NCBI RefSeq assembly: GCF_014641655.1
Contig: NZ_BMID01000001.1
Location: 1,478,427-1,542,426 of the forward strand
Length of the DNA stretch: 64,000 nt
From: Pseudoblastomonas marina
GTDB taxonomy: Bacteria; Pseudomonadota; Alphaproteobacteria; Sphingomonadales; Sphingomonadaceae
Direction of reading: 5' to 3'
Positions 32,737 to 44,278 of the stretch are shown here, piece after piece. The notes beneath the pieces were generated by a model, which did no database searches, had not been told where the DNA came from, and saw only the letters and a list, made by a program, of their open reading frames with translations. The position numbers and the translations under genes are program-made. The stretch's first letter is position 1, and every line of letters begins with the position of its first letter.

Positions 32737-35450
32737 TAGAATTGCGTTCCTACATTGAATGTGAAGGCCTTCGTGTCGTCGCCTTCCTGCTTGACCAGGA
32801 CGTGGGCGAAGTCGATCCGGAAGGGACCGAAAGGCGAGTTCCAGTTCACGCCGACGCCGATCGCCACGCGCGGTGCAGCGGTGTCGCCGACATATTCCTC
32901 GACAAAGGGCGGGATCGTACTGCCGATCGCCGTATTGGCGGAGCCGTCCGGCGCCAGCGGATTGGTCGTGATGGAGGTTTCGGGCGTTCCGTCGCCGTTA
33001 GTATCGAACACCTGGCTGAACAGGGGATTACCATCGGTGTCCCGGCGCGGCAGGAAGATGCCGTCCGGGAACGGACTTTGCTGGAGGATCGGATCGCGCA
33101 GCCCGAAGACCGCGCCGACATCGGCGAAGATCGACGGCCGGAGCCCCAGTTCGCGCGCACCCGATCCCAGCGGGATCTCGAGTTCGGCCCGGCCGAGGTA
33201 GTAGGCCTTGCCGCCGAGGGCATCGTCGACCACGCGCTCGCGGTCCTGCAAGGGCACGCCGACACCGTTCTCGTCGGCGATGATCGGACGGCGGATCACG
33301 CGCGGACCGATGCCGCGGATGTCGAAACCGCGGATCTGTCCTTCGCCGAGGAAGAAGCGGTCGGTCAGGCGAACGTCGTCGGTGCCGGGGATCCCGCGAT
33401 CGTCGAACGAGCGGATCGCACCGCCTTCGCCCCTGAGGGAGAAGATGAAGCCGTTGCCGAGCGGGAAGTATTGCGACGCGTTGAGGCGCAGGCGCAGGTA
33501 GTTCACATCGCCGCCGAGGCCAGCGAAATCGGCATTGAAGGTGACCAGCTGGCCCTTCGACGGACGGACGCGGTTGTCGAGACGGTCATAGACCACCGAC
33601 GCACCGAGGATCGAGCTGACCCGATTGCCGAGCGAATCGCACAGGTAGCGACCGGCCAGCAGCGGTTCGCACGACGGCACGCCGTCGCCATCGAGGTCGG
33701 AGAAGAACTGGCTCTCGTCGACCGTCACGTCCTCGAAATTGAGCGTGTAGCGACCGAGCGCCGAGATATATTCGGTGATCGGGATGCCGAGCCGCGCCTG
33801 CAAGCCCGCGGTCTGCTGCTCGTAAGTGGTGTTTCGCAGGTTGCGGAAACCGTTGTCGAGATCGCGATAGTAGATATCGATCCCGGCCGAGATGTTGCGA
33901 TCGAACACGTAGGGTTCGGAGAAGCTCAGCTGCGCACTGCGCGAATAGCCAGAATAGCTCGCGCTGACGCCGACCGTCTGGCCGCGCCCACGGAAGTTCT
34001 TCTGACGGATCGAGCCCTGGAAGATGAACTGCTCGATCGACGAGAAGCCTGCCGAAAGCTGGAGTTCGCCGGTCGGCTTTTCCTCGATATTGGCTTCGAG
34101 CACGATCCGGTCGGGCGCGCTGCCCGGCTTCTGTTCGACTTCGAAGCCTTCCTGGAAATAGCCCAGCGAATTGATCCGCGCATTGGTGCGCGCGATCGCG
34201 AAGGAATTGAACGCATCGCCCTCGACCACACGGAATTCGCGGCGGATGACCTTGTCCTGCGTCAGCGTGTTGCCGTTGATGTCGATGCGTTCGACATAGA
34301 CCCGCGGCGCCTCGTTGATCAGGAAGGTCACGTCCATCGTGCCGGCTTCCTTGTTCCGCTCGAACTGCGGACGGACGTCGGCGAAGGCATAGCCGAAGGC
34401 ACCGGCGGTTTCGGTCAGCTGTTCGACCGTGTCCTCGACCGCCTGCGCGTCGTACCAGTCGCCGGTGCTCATCGGCAGCTGGCTCGTCAGGACGCTCGAG
34501 TCGAAATCGCGGATCTGGCTGTCGACCTTGACGTCGCCGAACTTGTAGCGCTCGCCCTCTTCCACGACGTAGGTGATGATGAAGTCGCGCCGGTCGGGCG
34601 TGAGCTCGGCCACCGCCGAGACGACGCGGAAGTCGACATACCCGTTGGTGAGGTAGAACTTGCGCAGGTTCTGCTGGTCGAAGGCGAGGCGATCGGGATC
34701 GTAGCTCGTCCCGCTCGAGAAGATGCGCAGGAAGCTCGCTTCCTTGGTCACCATCTCGCCGCGGAGGTCACCGTCGGAGAACACCTCGTTGCCGATGATG
34801 TTGATCTTGCGGACCTTGGACTTGGGACCTTCGTCGATCTCGAAAATCACGTCGACGCGGTTCTGGTCGAGCATCACCATCTTGGGCTCGACCGTGGCGG
34901 CGAAGCGGCCCTGGCGCTTGTACAGCTCGATGATGCGGTTGACGTCCGCACGCACCTTGGCGCGGGTGAAGATCTGGCGCGGCGACAGCCGGATTTCGGG
35001 CAGGATCTTGTCGGGCTTGAGCCGGTCGTTGCCCTCGAAGATGATGCGGTTGATCACCGGGTTCTCGACCACGGTGATGACGATGTTGCCCTGGTTATTG
35101 CGGATCGTGAAATCCGCGAACAGCCCGGTCGCCGCGAGGTCCTTGAGCGCCTGGTCCGCCGCTTCGGGCGTATAGGGCTGGCCGTTGCGCAGGCGGATGT
35201 AGGATATGATCGTGTCGGGCTCGAGCCGCTGCGCACCGATCACCGCGATCGAGCGGATGATGTCGGGCTGCGCCTGAGCGGGCTGCGGCGCGGCAGTCGG
35301 CGTCGGTGCGGGGGTCGGCGCGGTCTGGGCGCCGGTGTCCTGCGCCAGCGCGATGCCAGGCATGCCGGCCAGTGCGGTTGCGGCGAGAAGCGAGGCGACG
35401 GAGCGCGTCTTCAACGTGAAACGATCCCGTCCGGAAACTTGAGCGGTCAT
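32736..35450 (-). CDS. bamA: outer membrane assembly factor BamA
   Basis: A 904-residue Omp85 protein. Signal peptide, then a Pro/Ala/Gln-rich linker (about 40-62), five POTRA domains (about 63-460, starting [18 protein letters not shown]) and the 16-strand barrel with the conserved [16 protein letters not shown] segment. It is about 90 residues longer than E. coli BamA. Two barrel loops carry DxDxDG-type acidic motifs: D585 onward ([11 protein letters not shown], with a second Cys about 15 residues on) and D816 onward ([11 protein letters not shown]). It inserts barrel proteins in the outer membrane. Neighbours rseP and ompH fit the envelope-biogenesis cluster. Confidence 0.97.
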   Translation of the reverse strand: MTAQVSGRDRFTLKTRSVASLLAATALAGMPGIALAQDTGAQTAPTPAPTPTAAPQPAQAQPDIIRSIAVIGAQRLEPDTIISYIRLRNGQPYTPEAADQALKDLAATGLFADFTIRNNQGNIVITVVENPVINRIIFEGNDRLKPDKILPEIRLSPRQIFTRAKVRADVNRIIELYKRQGRFAATVEPKMVMLDQNRVDVIFEIDEGPKSKVRKINIIGNEVFSDGDLRGEMVTKEASFLRIFSSGTSYDPDRLAFDQQNLRKFYLTNGYVDFRVVSAVAELTPDRRDFIITYVVEEGERYKFGDVKVDSQIRDFDSSVLTSQLPMSTGDWYDAQAVEDTVEQLTETAGAFGYAFADVRPQFERNKEAGTMDVTFLINEAPRVYVERIDINGNTLTQDKVIRREFRVVEGDAFNSFAIARTNARINSLGYFQEGFEVEQKPGSAPDRIVLEANIEEKPTGELQLSAGFSSIEQFIFQGSIRQKNFRGRGQTVGVSASYSGYSRSAQLSFSEPYVFDRNISAGIDIYYRDLDNGFRNLRNTTYEQQTAGLQARLGIPITEYISALGRYTLNFEDVTVDESQFFSDLDGDGVPSCEPLLAGRYLCDSLGNRVSSILGASVVYDRLDNRVRPSKGQLVTFNADFAGLGGDVNYLRLRLNASQYFPLGNGFIFSLRGEGGAIRSFDDRGIPGTDDVRLTDRFFLGEGQIRGFDIRGIGPRVIRRPIIADENGVGVPLQDRERVVDDALGGKAYYLGRAELEIPLGSGARELGLRPSIFADVGAVFGLRDPILQQSPFPDGIFLPRRDTDGNPLFSQVFDTNGDGTPETSITTNPLAPDGSANTAIGSTIPPFVEEYVGDTAAPRVAIGVGVNWNSPFGPFRIDFAHVLVKQEGDDTKAFTFNVGTQF

Positions 35451-35616
35451 AAGGGTCCCGATTGCAGATTTTGCGCCGACGCCCCGGGCCGGCCAGTAAA
35501 GTCGCGCGTTGTTGCCGACGGGCCCAACGCACCCGTCGCCCCTTGCCCGAAGCGTGTGAGAGTATCAAGTTCGCGTCGCATCTGCGGCGCAGGCCCTCCC
35601 CGAATTTCCGCCCCGA

Positions 35617-36756
35617 TCAACCGCCGAAGATCGGCAGCGAGGCGATATCGTTCACCGTGACGAACAGCATCAGCGCGAGCACGAAGGCTAGACCGGTGCG
35701 GAACGCCCACTCCTGACCGCGGGGACCGATGGGTTTCCGACGGACCGCTTCGGCCGCGTAGAAAGCCAGGTGCCCGCCATCGAGGGTCGGGATTGGCAGG
35801 AGGTTGATGAATGCCAAGTTAAGCGAGATCAGGGCGATGAAATTGACGAAGGCGAGCGCTCCGAGGGTCATTTGCTCGCCCGAATACTTGGCGATCTTGA
35901 TCGGCCCGCCGAGTTCCTTGACCGAGCGCGTCCCGCTCACGATCTGGCCGATCCCGGTGATCATCATGTCGACGATCAGCACGCTCTGGCGCCCTGCCAT
36001 GCCGATCGCCTCGATCGGACCGACGGGAACGAATTCGGGCGGGCTCGGCTCGGCCATGATCCCGATCAGGCCGATATCGCTCTTGTTGCCGAACTCGTCG
36101 GTGATGCTTTCGCGCCGCGTGGTGACGGGGATGCCGACCCGCTCGCCATCGCGCATGACATGGACCGTGATCTCGGTCCCGGGGCGATAGAAGATTTCGC
36201 GCTGCACCTCGCGATAGGTCTCGGTCTCGACATCGTCGACCGCGACCACCCGGTCCCCGATCCGGATCCCGGCATCGCGCGCGGGCGATTGCTCGGCATA
36301 GCCGGTGACGACGCTCTCGTTCTCGACGTCGCCGGGCACCGGCTTGCCGTAAATCATGAAGAACGCCGCGAAGATCAGCACTGCGACCAGCAGGTTTGTG
36401 ACCGGGCCCGCGAGCACGATCAGGCTGCGCTGCCACAGCGGCTTCAAATGAAACTGCTCGCTGCGCGCTTCGGGAGCGACAGCATCGAGCGCATCCTTGT
36501 CCGGAATGCTCGCCGGGTTCATGTCGCCTGCGAACTGGACGTAGCCGCCCAGCGGGAGCGCGGAGAGCTTCCAGCGCGTGCCGCGGCGGTCGGTCCAGCC
36601 GGTCAATTCCCTGCCGAAACCGATCGAGAAGGCCTCGGCCTTCACCCCGAACCAGCGACCGACGAGGTAATGACCCAGTTCGTGCACCAGCACGAGCGGG
36701 CCGAGCACCAGCGCGAAGGCGAGGATGTAGATCAGGAGGTTGGGGCTATCGAACAC
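35617..36756 (-). CDS. rseP: site-2 intramembrane metalloprotease RseP
   Basis: A 379-residue S2P protease. The zinc motif HExxH is His25-Glu26-Leu-Gly-His29 in TM1, the third ligand lies in LLPIPTLDGGHL near the C terminus, and one PDZ region is visible between (SPARDAGIRIGDRVVAVDDVE). It cleaves membrane-bound anti-sigma factors or signal-peptide remnants. Placed between dxr and bamA as in most proteobacteria, 3 bp after dxr. Confidence 0.96.
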   Translation of the reverse strand: MFDSPNLLIYILAFALVLGPLVLVHELGHYLVGRWFGVKAEAFSIGFGRELTGWTDRRGTRWKLSALPLGGYVQFAGDMNPASIPDKDALDAVAPEARSEQFHLKPLWQRSLIVLAGPVTNLLVAVLIFAAFFMIYGKPVPGDVENESVVTGYAEQSPARDAGIRIGDRVVAVDDVETETYREVQREIFYRPGTEITVHVMRDGERVGIPVTTRRESITDEFGNKSDIGLIGIMAEPSPPEFVPVGPIEAIGMAGRQSVLIVDMMITGIGQIVSGTRSVKELGGPIKIAKYSGEQMTLGALAFVNFIALISLNLAFINLLPIPTLDGGHLAFYAAEAVRRKPIGPRGQEWAFRTGLAFVLALMLFVTVNDIASLPIFGG

Positions 36757-36759
36757 GGA

Positions 36760-37917
36760 TCAAAGGCTTTCCAGTACGGCACGGGCGGTGGCACGCGCGC
36801 TTTCGTCCAGCATCGTAACGTCGTCGAGCGAGTTCGGTGCCGGATCGTCCTGGTGCCGTTCTAGCACGACCTCATTAACACAAACGATATCGGTGAACTT
36901 GCAGCTCCCGTCGAGGAACCGCGCCACCGCGACCTCGTTGGCGGCATTGAGCACGCAGGGTGCGCCCCCACCTGCCTGCGCCGCCTCGCGCGCGACCCGG
37001 GTGGCGGGGAAGCGCTCCTCGTCGGGAGCCTCGAAGGTGAGCGTGCCGAGCGCGGGCAGATCGAGCGGCTCCATCGGCGTGTCCATCCGGTCGGGCCATG
37101 CGAGCGCGCTGGCGATCGGGACGCGCATGTCCGAAGGGCCGAGCTGAGCCAGCGTCGAGCCGTCGCGATATTCGACCATCGAATGGATCACGCTTTGCGG
37201 ATGGACCACGATATCGAGCCGGTCGAGACCAACCGGGAACAGGTGGTGCGCCTCGATCAGTTCGAGGCCCTTGTTCATCATCGTCGCCGAATCGACGCTG
37301 ATCTTGGCGCCCATATCCCAATTGGGATGCGCGACCGCCTGCGCCGGAGTCGCGGCCTCGAGCTCGGCCTGGCTCCAGCCGCGCAACGGGCCGCCGCTGG
37401 CGGTCAGGGTAATGCGACGGACGTCCTCGATGCGGTTGCCCTGGAGGCACTGGAAGATCGCATTATGTTCCGAATCGACCGGCAGCAGCGTCGCGCCGTG
37501 GCTCCGGACGGCGGCGGTCATGACGCCGCCCGCCGAGACCAGCGCTTCCTTGTTCGCCAGCGCGACCGCCCCGCCCCGTTCGATCGCCGCCATGGTCGGC
37601 CTGAGGCCCGCGCAGCCGACGATCGCCGCGACCGTGACGTCCGCTGGGCGCGCCGCGGCCTCGACCAGCGCGGAGGTGCCGCCGGCCGCCTGGATGCCGC
37701 TATCGCCGAGCGCGTCGCGCAGGTCCGAAAGGCAGCTCTCGTCTCCGACCACGGCGATCTCGGCGCCGAACTCCCGCGCCAGCTTGGCCAGTTCGGCCGC
37801 GCTGCAATTGGCAGTCAGCGCGACGACCCGCCAGCCGGCGCGGTTGCGCCGCACGAGGTCGAGCGTCGAGGATCCGACCGAGCCGGTCGCGCCGAGAATG
37901 GAAATCGAACGGGTCAT
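36760..37917 (-). CDS. dxr: 1-deoxy-D-xylulose 5-phosphate reductoisomerase
   Basis: A 385-residue enzyme making MEP, the committed step of the non-mevalonate isoprenoid pathway. NADPH motif GATGSVGSSTL at the N terminus; metal and substrate residues in LPVDSEHNAIFQCLQG, TASGGPLRGW and HPNWDMGAKISVDSATMMNK. Its start overlaps the cdsA stop (ATGA). It feeds uppS and ispB, which are also in this window. Confidence 0.97.
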   Translation of the reverse strand: MTRSISILGATGSVGSSTLDLVRRNRAGWRVVALTANCSAAELAKLAREFGAEIAVVGDESCLSDLRDALGDSGIQAAGGTSALVEAAARPADVTVAAIVGCAGLRPTMAAIERGGAVALANKEALVSAGGVMTAAVRSHGATLLPVDSEHNAIFQCLQGNRIEDVRRITLTASGGPLRGWSQAELEAATPAQAVAHPNWDMGAKISVDSATMMNKGLELIEAHHLFPVGLDRLDIVVHPQSVIHSMVEYRDGSTLAQLGPSDMRVPIASALAWPDRMDTPMEPLDLPALGTLTFEAPDEERFPATRVAREAAQAGGGAPCVLNAANEVAVARFLDGSCKFTDIVCVNEVVLERHQDDPAPNSLDDVTMLDESARATARAVLESL

Positions 37918-38603
37918 GGGTGGGCGGCCCACAGAAAATACGAGGCGATGGCAACCGGCAGCATGCCGTCGATACGGTCGAACACACCGCCATGGCCCGG
38001 GATGAGGCGCGAGGAATCCTTCACTCCTGCGCGCCGCTTGAGCCAACTTTCGAAGAAGTCGCCCGCCTGCGCGAGCACTGCGAGCGCGGCGCCGATCGCG
38101 AAGGCGATGAACAACATCGACCGCAGCTCGAATTCGCCGGTATTGTAGACGAATGCGCAGGCCGCAACGAGCCCCGCCGCGATAGCTCCGCCGACAAGGC
38201 CCGCCCAGGTCTTGGACGGGCTGATCCGGGGCGCGATCTTGGGGCCGCCGATCGTCCGCCCGCTGAAATAGGCCCCGGTATCGGTCGCGATCACCACCGC
38301 GATCACGCCGATCACCACCGCGACGGGCAGTATCGCGAGCGCGTAGCCGGCGAGCGCGATATAGGCCGCCCCCGCGAACACCGCTAGCGTGGCGGCAGGG
38401 CCCCGCCCCCATCCGCGCCGGACGAGGCGGCTGAATTCGAAGAAACACGCTCCCGCGACGAGCGCGACGAACACGTGCCACACGCTCCCTCCGGCCCACA
38501 GCGCGCCCGCCGCCAGCACGATCATCACCACTGCCGATGCGGCGCGCACCGGCAGGTCGCTGGTCTTCACCGCGCCGGGGACGGGTTCGCTCTCACCGGC
38601 CAC
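37914..38603 (-). CDS. cdsA: phosphatidate cytidylyltransferase
   Basis: A 229-residue polytopic enzyme producing CDP-diacylglycerol. The C-terminal signature is RISPSKTWAGLVGG, DFFESWLKRRAGVKDSSRLIPGHGGVFDRIDGM. GTG start at 38603 overlaps the uppS 3' end by 11 bp. The product feeds pgsA and pssA of this window. Confidence 0.95.
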   Translation of the reverse strand: MAGESEPVPGAVKTSDLPVRAASAVVMIVLAAGALWAGGSVWHVFVALVAGACFFEFSRLVRRGWGRGPAATLAVFAGAAYIALAGYALAILPVAVVIGVIAVVIATDTGAYFSGRTIGGPKIAPRISPSKTWAGLVGGAIAAGLVAACAFVYNTGEFELRSMLFIAFAIGAALAVLAQAGDFFESWLKRRAGVKDSSRLIPGHGGVFDRIDGMLPVAIASYFLWAAHP

Positions 38604-39285
38604 CGAAACGGCGCTCCCGGTTGGCGAAGTCGTCGAGCGCGGCGCGAAGGTGATCGGGGGTGAAATCGGGCCACAGCGTGTCGACGAACATCATCTCGGC
38701 ATAGGCCGCCTGCCACAGCAGGAAATTCGACAGGCGGACTTCGCCGCTGGTGCGGATCAGCAAGTCGAGATCGGGCAGCGCCGCGGTGTCGAGGTTTTTC
38801 GCGATACTCTCGGCGGTAATCTCCCCCGCGTCCGCAGCCGTGGCCGCGGCGCGCGCGATTTCCTGCTGCGAGCCGTAATTGAGTGCCACGGCAAGCGTGC
38901 GGGTGCCGTGCTTCGTGCGCTCGAGCGCATCCTCGAGCAATTCGACGATATCGGGCGCAAGTCCTTGCCAGTCGCCGATAATATGGAGCTTCACGTCGTT
39001 CTCGATGAACTCGGGCAAGTCCGATTTGATGAACTTCCGCATGAGGTTCATCAGGTCGTCGACCTCGTCCTCGGGGCGCTTCCAGTTCTCCGAGCTGAAG
39101 GCGTAGAGGGTCAGGCACTCGAGATCGATGTCCTTCACCGCGCGCACGATCGCGCGCACCGCCTCGACCCCGCGCTTGTGCCCCATCGCGCGCGGCAGGT
39201 GCTTGCGCTTGGCCCAGCGACCATTGCCGTCCATGATGATCGCGACGTGTCTGGCGCGGTTTGCGGTCAGGGAACGATACTCCAC
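38593..39285 (-). CDS. uppS: isoprenyl transferase (undecaprenyl diphosphate synthase)
   Basis: A Z-type prenyltransferase extending FPP to the C55 carrier lipid. The P-loop is HVAIIMDGNGRWAKRKHLPR, followed by AFSSENWKRP and the C-terminal RTSGEVRLSNFLLWQ. The start is uncertain: GTG at 39285 gives a normal 230 residues but has no ribosome site; an ATG at 39444 lies within frr and would add a basic extension. A CCGAGC/GCTCGG hairpin occupies the 100 bp between frr and this start. Confidence 0.93.
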   Translation of the reverse strand: MEYRSLTANRARHVAIIMDGNGRWAKRKHLPRAMGHKRGVEAVRAIVRAVKDIDLECLTLYAFSSENWKRPEDEVDDLMNLMRKFIKSDLPEFIENDVKLHIIGDWQGLAPDIVELLEDALERTKHGTRTLAVALNYGSQQEIARAAATAADAGEITAESIAKNLDTAALPDLDLLIRTSGEVRLSNFLLWQAAYAEMMFVDTLWPDFTPDHLRAALDDFANRERRFGGR

Positions 39286-39385
39286 ATCCGTTCGTGCCGA
39301 GCCGGTGGCGCCGTACGCCCTCTGCGACTGCGTAGCACGTTTGCGCGAACGCCCCGAGCCAAGCTCGGGACGAACCCGGAAAAGC

Positions 39386-39943
39386 TCACTGAGTGAGGAT
39401 TTCCTTTTCCTTCTCCTCGGCGGCCTTGTCGGCCTCGGCGACATATTTGTCGGTCATTTCCTGGACCTCGGTCTCGAGACGCTTCTTGTCGTCCTCGCCG
39501 ATTTCCTTCTTCTTCTCGTCGTCCTTGATGTTTTCCATCCCGTCGCGGCGGACGTTGCGGATCGCGATCCGCGCCTTCTCGGCATATTGCCCGGCGAGCT
39601 TGGCGAGCTCCTTGCGGCGCTCCTCGGTCAGGTCGGGGATCGGCAGACGCACGGTCTGGCCGTCGGTCTGCGGGTTGAGACCGAGCCCGGCCTTGGTGAT
39701 GCCCTTTTCGACCGCCGAGACATTGGCCTTGTCCCACACCTGCACCGCGAGCATGCGCGGTTCGGGCGCATTGACCGTGGCAACCTGCTGGAGCGGCATC
39801 AGCGAACCGTAGACCTCGACCTGCACCGGATCGAGCAGCGAGATATTGGCGCGGCCCGTGCGCAGGCCCGAAAGGTCGCTCTTGAGCGCCTCGACCGCGC
39901 CTTTCATCCGGCGTTCGAGATCGGATTTGTCGTATTTGGCCAT
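39386..39943 (-). CDS. frr: ribosome recycling factor
   Basis: A 185-residue RRF with the coiled three-helix domain I and a small domain II. Typical segments are [38 protein letters not shown] and [15 protein letters not shown]-like ([17 protein letters not shown]). It splits post-termination ribosomes with EF-G. Three bases after pyrH on the same strand. Confidence 0.97.
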   Translation of the reverse strand: MAKYDKSDLERRMKGAVEALKSDLSGLRTGRANISLLDPVQVEVYGSLMPLQQVATVNAPEPRMLAVQVWDKANVSAVEKGITKAGLGLNPQTDGQTVRLPIPDLTEERRKELAKLAGQYAEKARIAIRNVRRDGMENIKDDEKKKEIGEDDKKRLETEVQEMTDKYVAEADKAAEEKEKEILTQ

Positions 39944-39946
39944 CGC

Positions 39947-40672
39947 TCAGCCTTCCTTTGTCTTGACTATGGTCTGCACGCCTTCGCCCGACAGGACCCG
40001 CGCCAGATTGCCCTTCTCGCGGATCGAGAAGACGACGATCGGGATGTCGTTGTCGCGGCAGAGCGCCACGGCCGAGGCATCCATCACCTTGAGATTGTCC
40101 GAGAGCACACGGTCGTAACTCACGGTTTCGAAACGTTTTGCGTCCGCGTTCTTCTTGGGATCGCTATCGTATACGCCGTCGACGCTGGTGCCCTTGAGCA
40201 GCGCGTCGCAGCGCATTTCGGCCGCGCGCAAGGCAGCCCCGCTGTCGGTGGTGAAATAGGGCGCGCCGACGCCGGCGGCGAAGATCACCACGCGGCCCTT
40301 TTCGAGATGCCGTTCGGCGCGACGGCGGATCACCGGTTCGCACACCTGGTCCATCTGCACCGCGCTCTGTACCCGGGTTTCGACGCCCAGCTGCTCGAGC
40401 GCATTCTGCATCGCGAGCGCGTTCATCACCGTCGCCAGCATGCCCATGTAATCGGCCTGCGCCCGGTCCATGCCCTGCGCCGCGCCCGCCATCCCGCGGA
40501 AGATATTGCCGCCGCCGATCACGAGGCAGATTTCGAGCCCGGTTTCCTTGGCGGTCTTCACCTCGCGCGCGAGCTCCTGCACGAAGCCGGGATCGATCCC
40601 GAACTCCTGCTCGCCCATCAGCACCTCGCCCGAGAGCTTCAGGAGGATGCGTTTGGCGGAGGTGAGCGGCAT
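39947..40672 (-). CDS. pyrH: UMP kinase
   Basis: A 241-residue hexameric bacterial UMP kinase. It begins close to [15 protein letters not shown] and contains [10 protein letters not shown], the [14 protein letters not shown] substrate region and [11 protein letters not shown]. The ATG at 40672 gives the usual family length and is preferred; an ATG at 40717 would add 15 polar residues. It heads the pyrH-frr-uppS-cdsA-dxr-rseP-bamA run. Confidence 0.95.
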   Translation of the reverse strand: MPLTSAKRILLKLSGEVLMGEQEFGIDPGFVQELAREVKTAKETGLEICLVIGGGNIFRGMAGAAQGMDRAQADYMGMLATVMNALAMQNALEQLGVETRVQSAVQMDQVCEPVIRRRAERHLEKGRVVIFAAGVGAPYFTTDSGAALRAAEMRCDALLKGTSVDGVYDSDPKKNADAKRFETVSYDRVLSDNLKVMDASAVALCRDNDIPIVVFSIREKGNLARVLSGEGVQTIVKTKEG

Positions 40673-40820
40673 GGATGGTTTTTCCGTTTTCTGGCGGGCT
40701 TGCGGCTCCTTAGCCATGATTGACGGACACGCAAAGGGAAAGGGGGCGCTGTGAGCGCGAGAGGCCGAGGAGGCGCACTGCGCTGGCGAATGGCAGCGCT
40801 CGAGCCTATAGCGCGCGGCC

Positions 40821-42050
40821 ATGATTGCCGCGTTCAACCAGGTCCGTACCTTCCTCCTTGCGATCTTCATGATCATGGCGGGCAGCGGTTTCCTGTCGAC
40901 GCTGCTCGCAGTGAGGCTCGAGAACGACGGCACGGCGGCGCCGCTGATCGGCCTCGTCGGCACGGCCTATTTCGCGGGTCTGACGGTCGGATCGCTTCGG
41001 GTCGGCGGATTGATCGCACAGATCGGTCATATCCGCTCGATCGCGGCGTTCGTTTCGGTCTTCTCGGCGAGCAGCCTGTCCTATGCGCTGTGGCAGGACG
41101 TCGCTTTCTGGGCGGTGTTGCGCTTTATCGACGGCTTCGCGATCGCGGGGGTGTTCGTCTGCCTCGAAAGCTGGCTGAGCGAGCGCACCGACACACGCAC
41201 CCGCAGCTCGGCGCTCGCAGCCTACATGGTGGCGCTCTATCTCGGCCAGGCGATGGGGCAGTTCCTGCTCAATATCGGCGAGGACGCCCCCGCCCTGCCC
41301 TTCATGTTTTCGGCCATCCTGCTGTCGTTGGCGCTGCTACCGGTGGTGCTGACGCGGGTCCCCCAGCCCGACATCGGCGAATTGCAGCCGCTCTCGGTCA
41401 AGCGCCTCTATGCCATTTCGCCGCTGGGGATGATCGGGACTGCGGCGACCGGACTGATGCTCGGCGCTTTTTATGCCCTTGCCGCGGTGTTCGTGCGGCG
41501 GATGGGGCTGAGCCTTGCCGACGTCGCCTTCTTCACCTCCTGTGCGATCGGCGGCGGGGTGCTGTTCCAGTGGCCGCTCGGCTTGCTGTCCGACCGGTTC
41601 GACAGGCGCAAGGTGATCGTGGCGATCTTTCTAGCCGCGGCGCTGGTCGCCAGCGCGATCGCGCTGGTCGGCGACCATCGCGGCCTGCTGTTCGTGCTCG
41701 GCAGCCTGTTCGGCGGTGTCGCTTTCGCGCTCTATCCGCTGTGCGTCGCGCATACCAACGACCATATCGAGGCGCATGAGCGCGTCGGGGCGAGCGGCGG
41801 CCTCGTCCTGCTCTATTCACTCGGCGCGGTGGCGGGACCTCTGGTCGGCTCGCTGGCGATGGCAGTGGCCGGACCGGCGGGCCTGTTCGGTGCGATCGGC
41901 GCGACCGCGCTGCTGGCGACCGGCTTCGGCCTGTGGCGCGTATATGCGGCCGATCCGGTTCCGAGCGAGGACCAGTCCGCCTTCCAGAGCATCCCGCGCA
42001 CCAGCGCCGTGGCGCTGGGGGCGGAAGAAGAGAGCAGCGAGGGCCGGTAG
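40821..42050 (+). CDS. MFS transporter (YcaD-like)
   Basis: A 409-residue major facilitator with about 12 TM segments. Conserved spots are the TM4 region [22 protein letters not shown]-like ([19 protein letters not shown]) and [11 protein letters not shown] in the central A-type loop. Substrate unknown. It sits on the opposite strand between tsf and pyrH, which are normally neighbours. A terminator shared with tsf follows. Confidence 0.85.
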   Translation: MIAAFNQVRTFLLAIFMIMAGSGFLSTLLAVRLENDGTAAPLIGLVGTAYFAGLTVGSLRVGGLIAQIGHIRSIAAFVSVFSASSLSYALWQDVAFWAVLRFIDGFAIAGVFVCLESWLSERTDTRTRSSALAAYMVALYLGQAMGQFLLNIGEDAPALPFMFSAILLSLALLPVVLTRVPQPDIGELQPLSVKRLYAISPLGMIGTAATGLMLGAFYALAAVFVRRMGLSLADVAFFTSCAIGGGVLFQWPLGLLSDRFDRRKVIVAIFLAAALVASAIALVGDHRGLLFVLGSLFGGVAFALYPLCVAHTNDHIEAHERVGASGGLVLLYSLGAVAGPLVGSLAMAVAGPAGLFGAIGATALLATGFGLWRVYAADPVPSEDQSAFQSIPRTSAVALGAEEESSEGR

Positions 42051-42082
42051 GTTTACGCCGCCCGCTACGGCGCGAACGAAAA

Positions 42083-42110
42083 CGGCCGCCGGATCGAAAC
42101 CCGGCGGCCG
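42083..42110. terminator. intrinsic terminator between MFS gene and tsf
   Basis: A 10-bp perfect stem CGGCCGCCGG/CCGGCGGCCG with an 8-nt loop. On the minus strand it is followed by TTTTCGTT, so it chiefly ends the rpsB-tsf transcript. Confidence 0.85.
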
Positions 42111-42132
42111 CTCGATTCGGTTTCGGAAAGGA

Positions 42133-43056
42133 TCAGCCCTTCATCGCGGCGGCGACTTCGGCGGCAAAATCCTCTTCCTTCTTCTCGATGCCTTCGCCCA
42201 GCTGGAAGCGGACATAGTCCTTGAGGACGATGTCCTTTCCGGCGTCCTTGCCGGCCTGCTTCACGACTTCGGCGACGGGCGTCTTGTTGTCCATCACGTA
42301 GATCTGGCTGAGCAGCGCGTTTTCCTTGGCGAATTTAGCGATCGCGCCGTCGACCATCTTTTCCTGCACCGCTTCGGGCTTGCCGCTTTCGGCAGCCTTT
42401 TCCTGCGCGATGGCGCGTTCACGCTCGATCACGTCCTGGTCGAGCCCTTCGGCGTTGAGCGCCTGGGGGAACGCCGCGGCAATGTGCATGGCGAGCGACT
42501 TGCCGAGCGGTTCGAGCACGTCGGCGCCGGCTTCGCTTTCCAGCGCCACGAGCACGCCGATCTTGCCGAGGTTCGGCGCGATCGCATTGTGCATGTAGGG
42601 CACGACGACGCCGTTCTCGACCGAGATCGTGCGCATGCGGCGGATCTGCTGGTTCTCGCCGATCGTCGCGACGTTGTTGGTCAGCGCATCGCCGACCGTG
42701 CCGCCACCGGGGTAATCGGCCTTGCGCAGCGCTTCGATGTCGTCGCTGTCGGACTGCAGCGCGACCTGCGTGGTCTTGTTGACGAAGTCCTGGAACTGGT
42801 CGTTCTTGGCGACGAAGTCGGTTTCCGAGTTGACCTCGACGGCCACGCCCTTGGTGCCTTCGACGGCGACGCCGACAAGGCCCTCGGCCGCGGTACGGCT
42901 CGACTTCTTCTGCGCGGCGGCAAGGCCCTTGGCGCGCAGCATGTCGACCGCGGCTTCCATGTCGCCATCGGTTTCGGTGAGCGCCTTCTTGCAATCCATC
43001 ATGCCCGCGCCGGTCCGTTCGCGCAGGGCTTTCACGTCAGCGGCGGTATAGGCCAT
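42133..43056 (-). CDS. tsf: elongation factor Ts
   Basis: A 307-residue guanine nucleotide exchange factor for EF-Tu. The N-terminal UBA-like part has [21 protein letters not shown], followed by the TDFVAKN segment. Second gene after rpsB with a 125-bp gap; a terminator after it separates it from pyrH. Confidence 0.97.
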   Translation of the reverse strand: MAYTAADVKALRERTGAGMMDCKKALTETDGDMEAAVDMLRAKGLAAAQKKSSRTAAEGLVGVAVEGTKGVAVEVNSETDFVAKNDQFQDFVNKTTQVALQSDSDDIEALRKADYPGGGTVGDALTNNVATIGENQQIRRMRTISVENGVVVPYMHNAIAPNLGKIGVLVALESEAGADVLEPLGKSLAMHIAAAFPQALNAEGLDQDVIERERAIAQEKAAESGKPEAVQEKMVDGAIAKFAKENALLSQIYVMDNKTPVAEVVKQAGKDAGKDIVLKDYVRFQLGEGIEKKEEDFAAEVAAAMKG

Positions 43057-43181
43057 GAGGTGAATCCTTTATTAGCTGTGGTGTGAGGCGCCGGGGTCCT
43101 CTCGAAAGATCATCGAGTGATCGCCCGGCGCACTGGAATGTGTTTGTGACGCCGGCGTCACCCGGCGCCCGAAACGTTCGC

Positions 43182-43925
<744 letters not shown>

Positions 43926-44278
43926 AGGGAATTCCTTTCCGGTTGTGCCTCTGGGAAGCTGGAACCCGAGCGGTTGGCCCGCGGCGAGCACCGGTATGTC
44001 AGCGCTTCCCATGTGGATTTTCCGCCGATCGCCGGATGCGGAATGCACCCGATTCATCTGCGGATGCGCGCCCTTAGCGGGGATGGGACACGATTTCCAG
44101 CCCGAATTTCGTCGCAAACCCGATTCGCCTGGCCGCGATTTCGGTTGACAGAACAGGAACAGTTATGGAACAAAAAGGAAACTGATGGAACAGATTGCGG
44201 AACTGCCGACCATCCGGCGCCGTTTTCGATCCGTAACATGCCGGGAATAACCCCGCTTCAAGCGTAGGAAATCCAGAG
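43926..44278. other. 353-bp leader region between rpsB and a small frame
   Basis: It must contain the rpsB promoter and leader on the minus strand. A less GC-rich patch (44140-44190) has a TTGACA at 44145-44150 on the + strand but no convincing -10 at the right distance, and no minus-strand promoter could be placed firmly. No gene is supported inside. Confidence 0.5.

Noticed and set aside
32742-35660. A 972-codon open frame antisense to bamA
   Set aside because: It mirrors bamA, has no domain or ribosome site, and its composition (Arg, Ala, Asp, Val, Glu) is what antisense reading of GC-rich genes gives.
44145-44173. TTGACA as a promoter for the small frame at 44279
   Set aside because: No acceptable -10 hexamer at 16-18 bp, and the distance to the frame is long.
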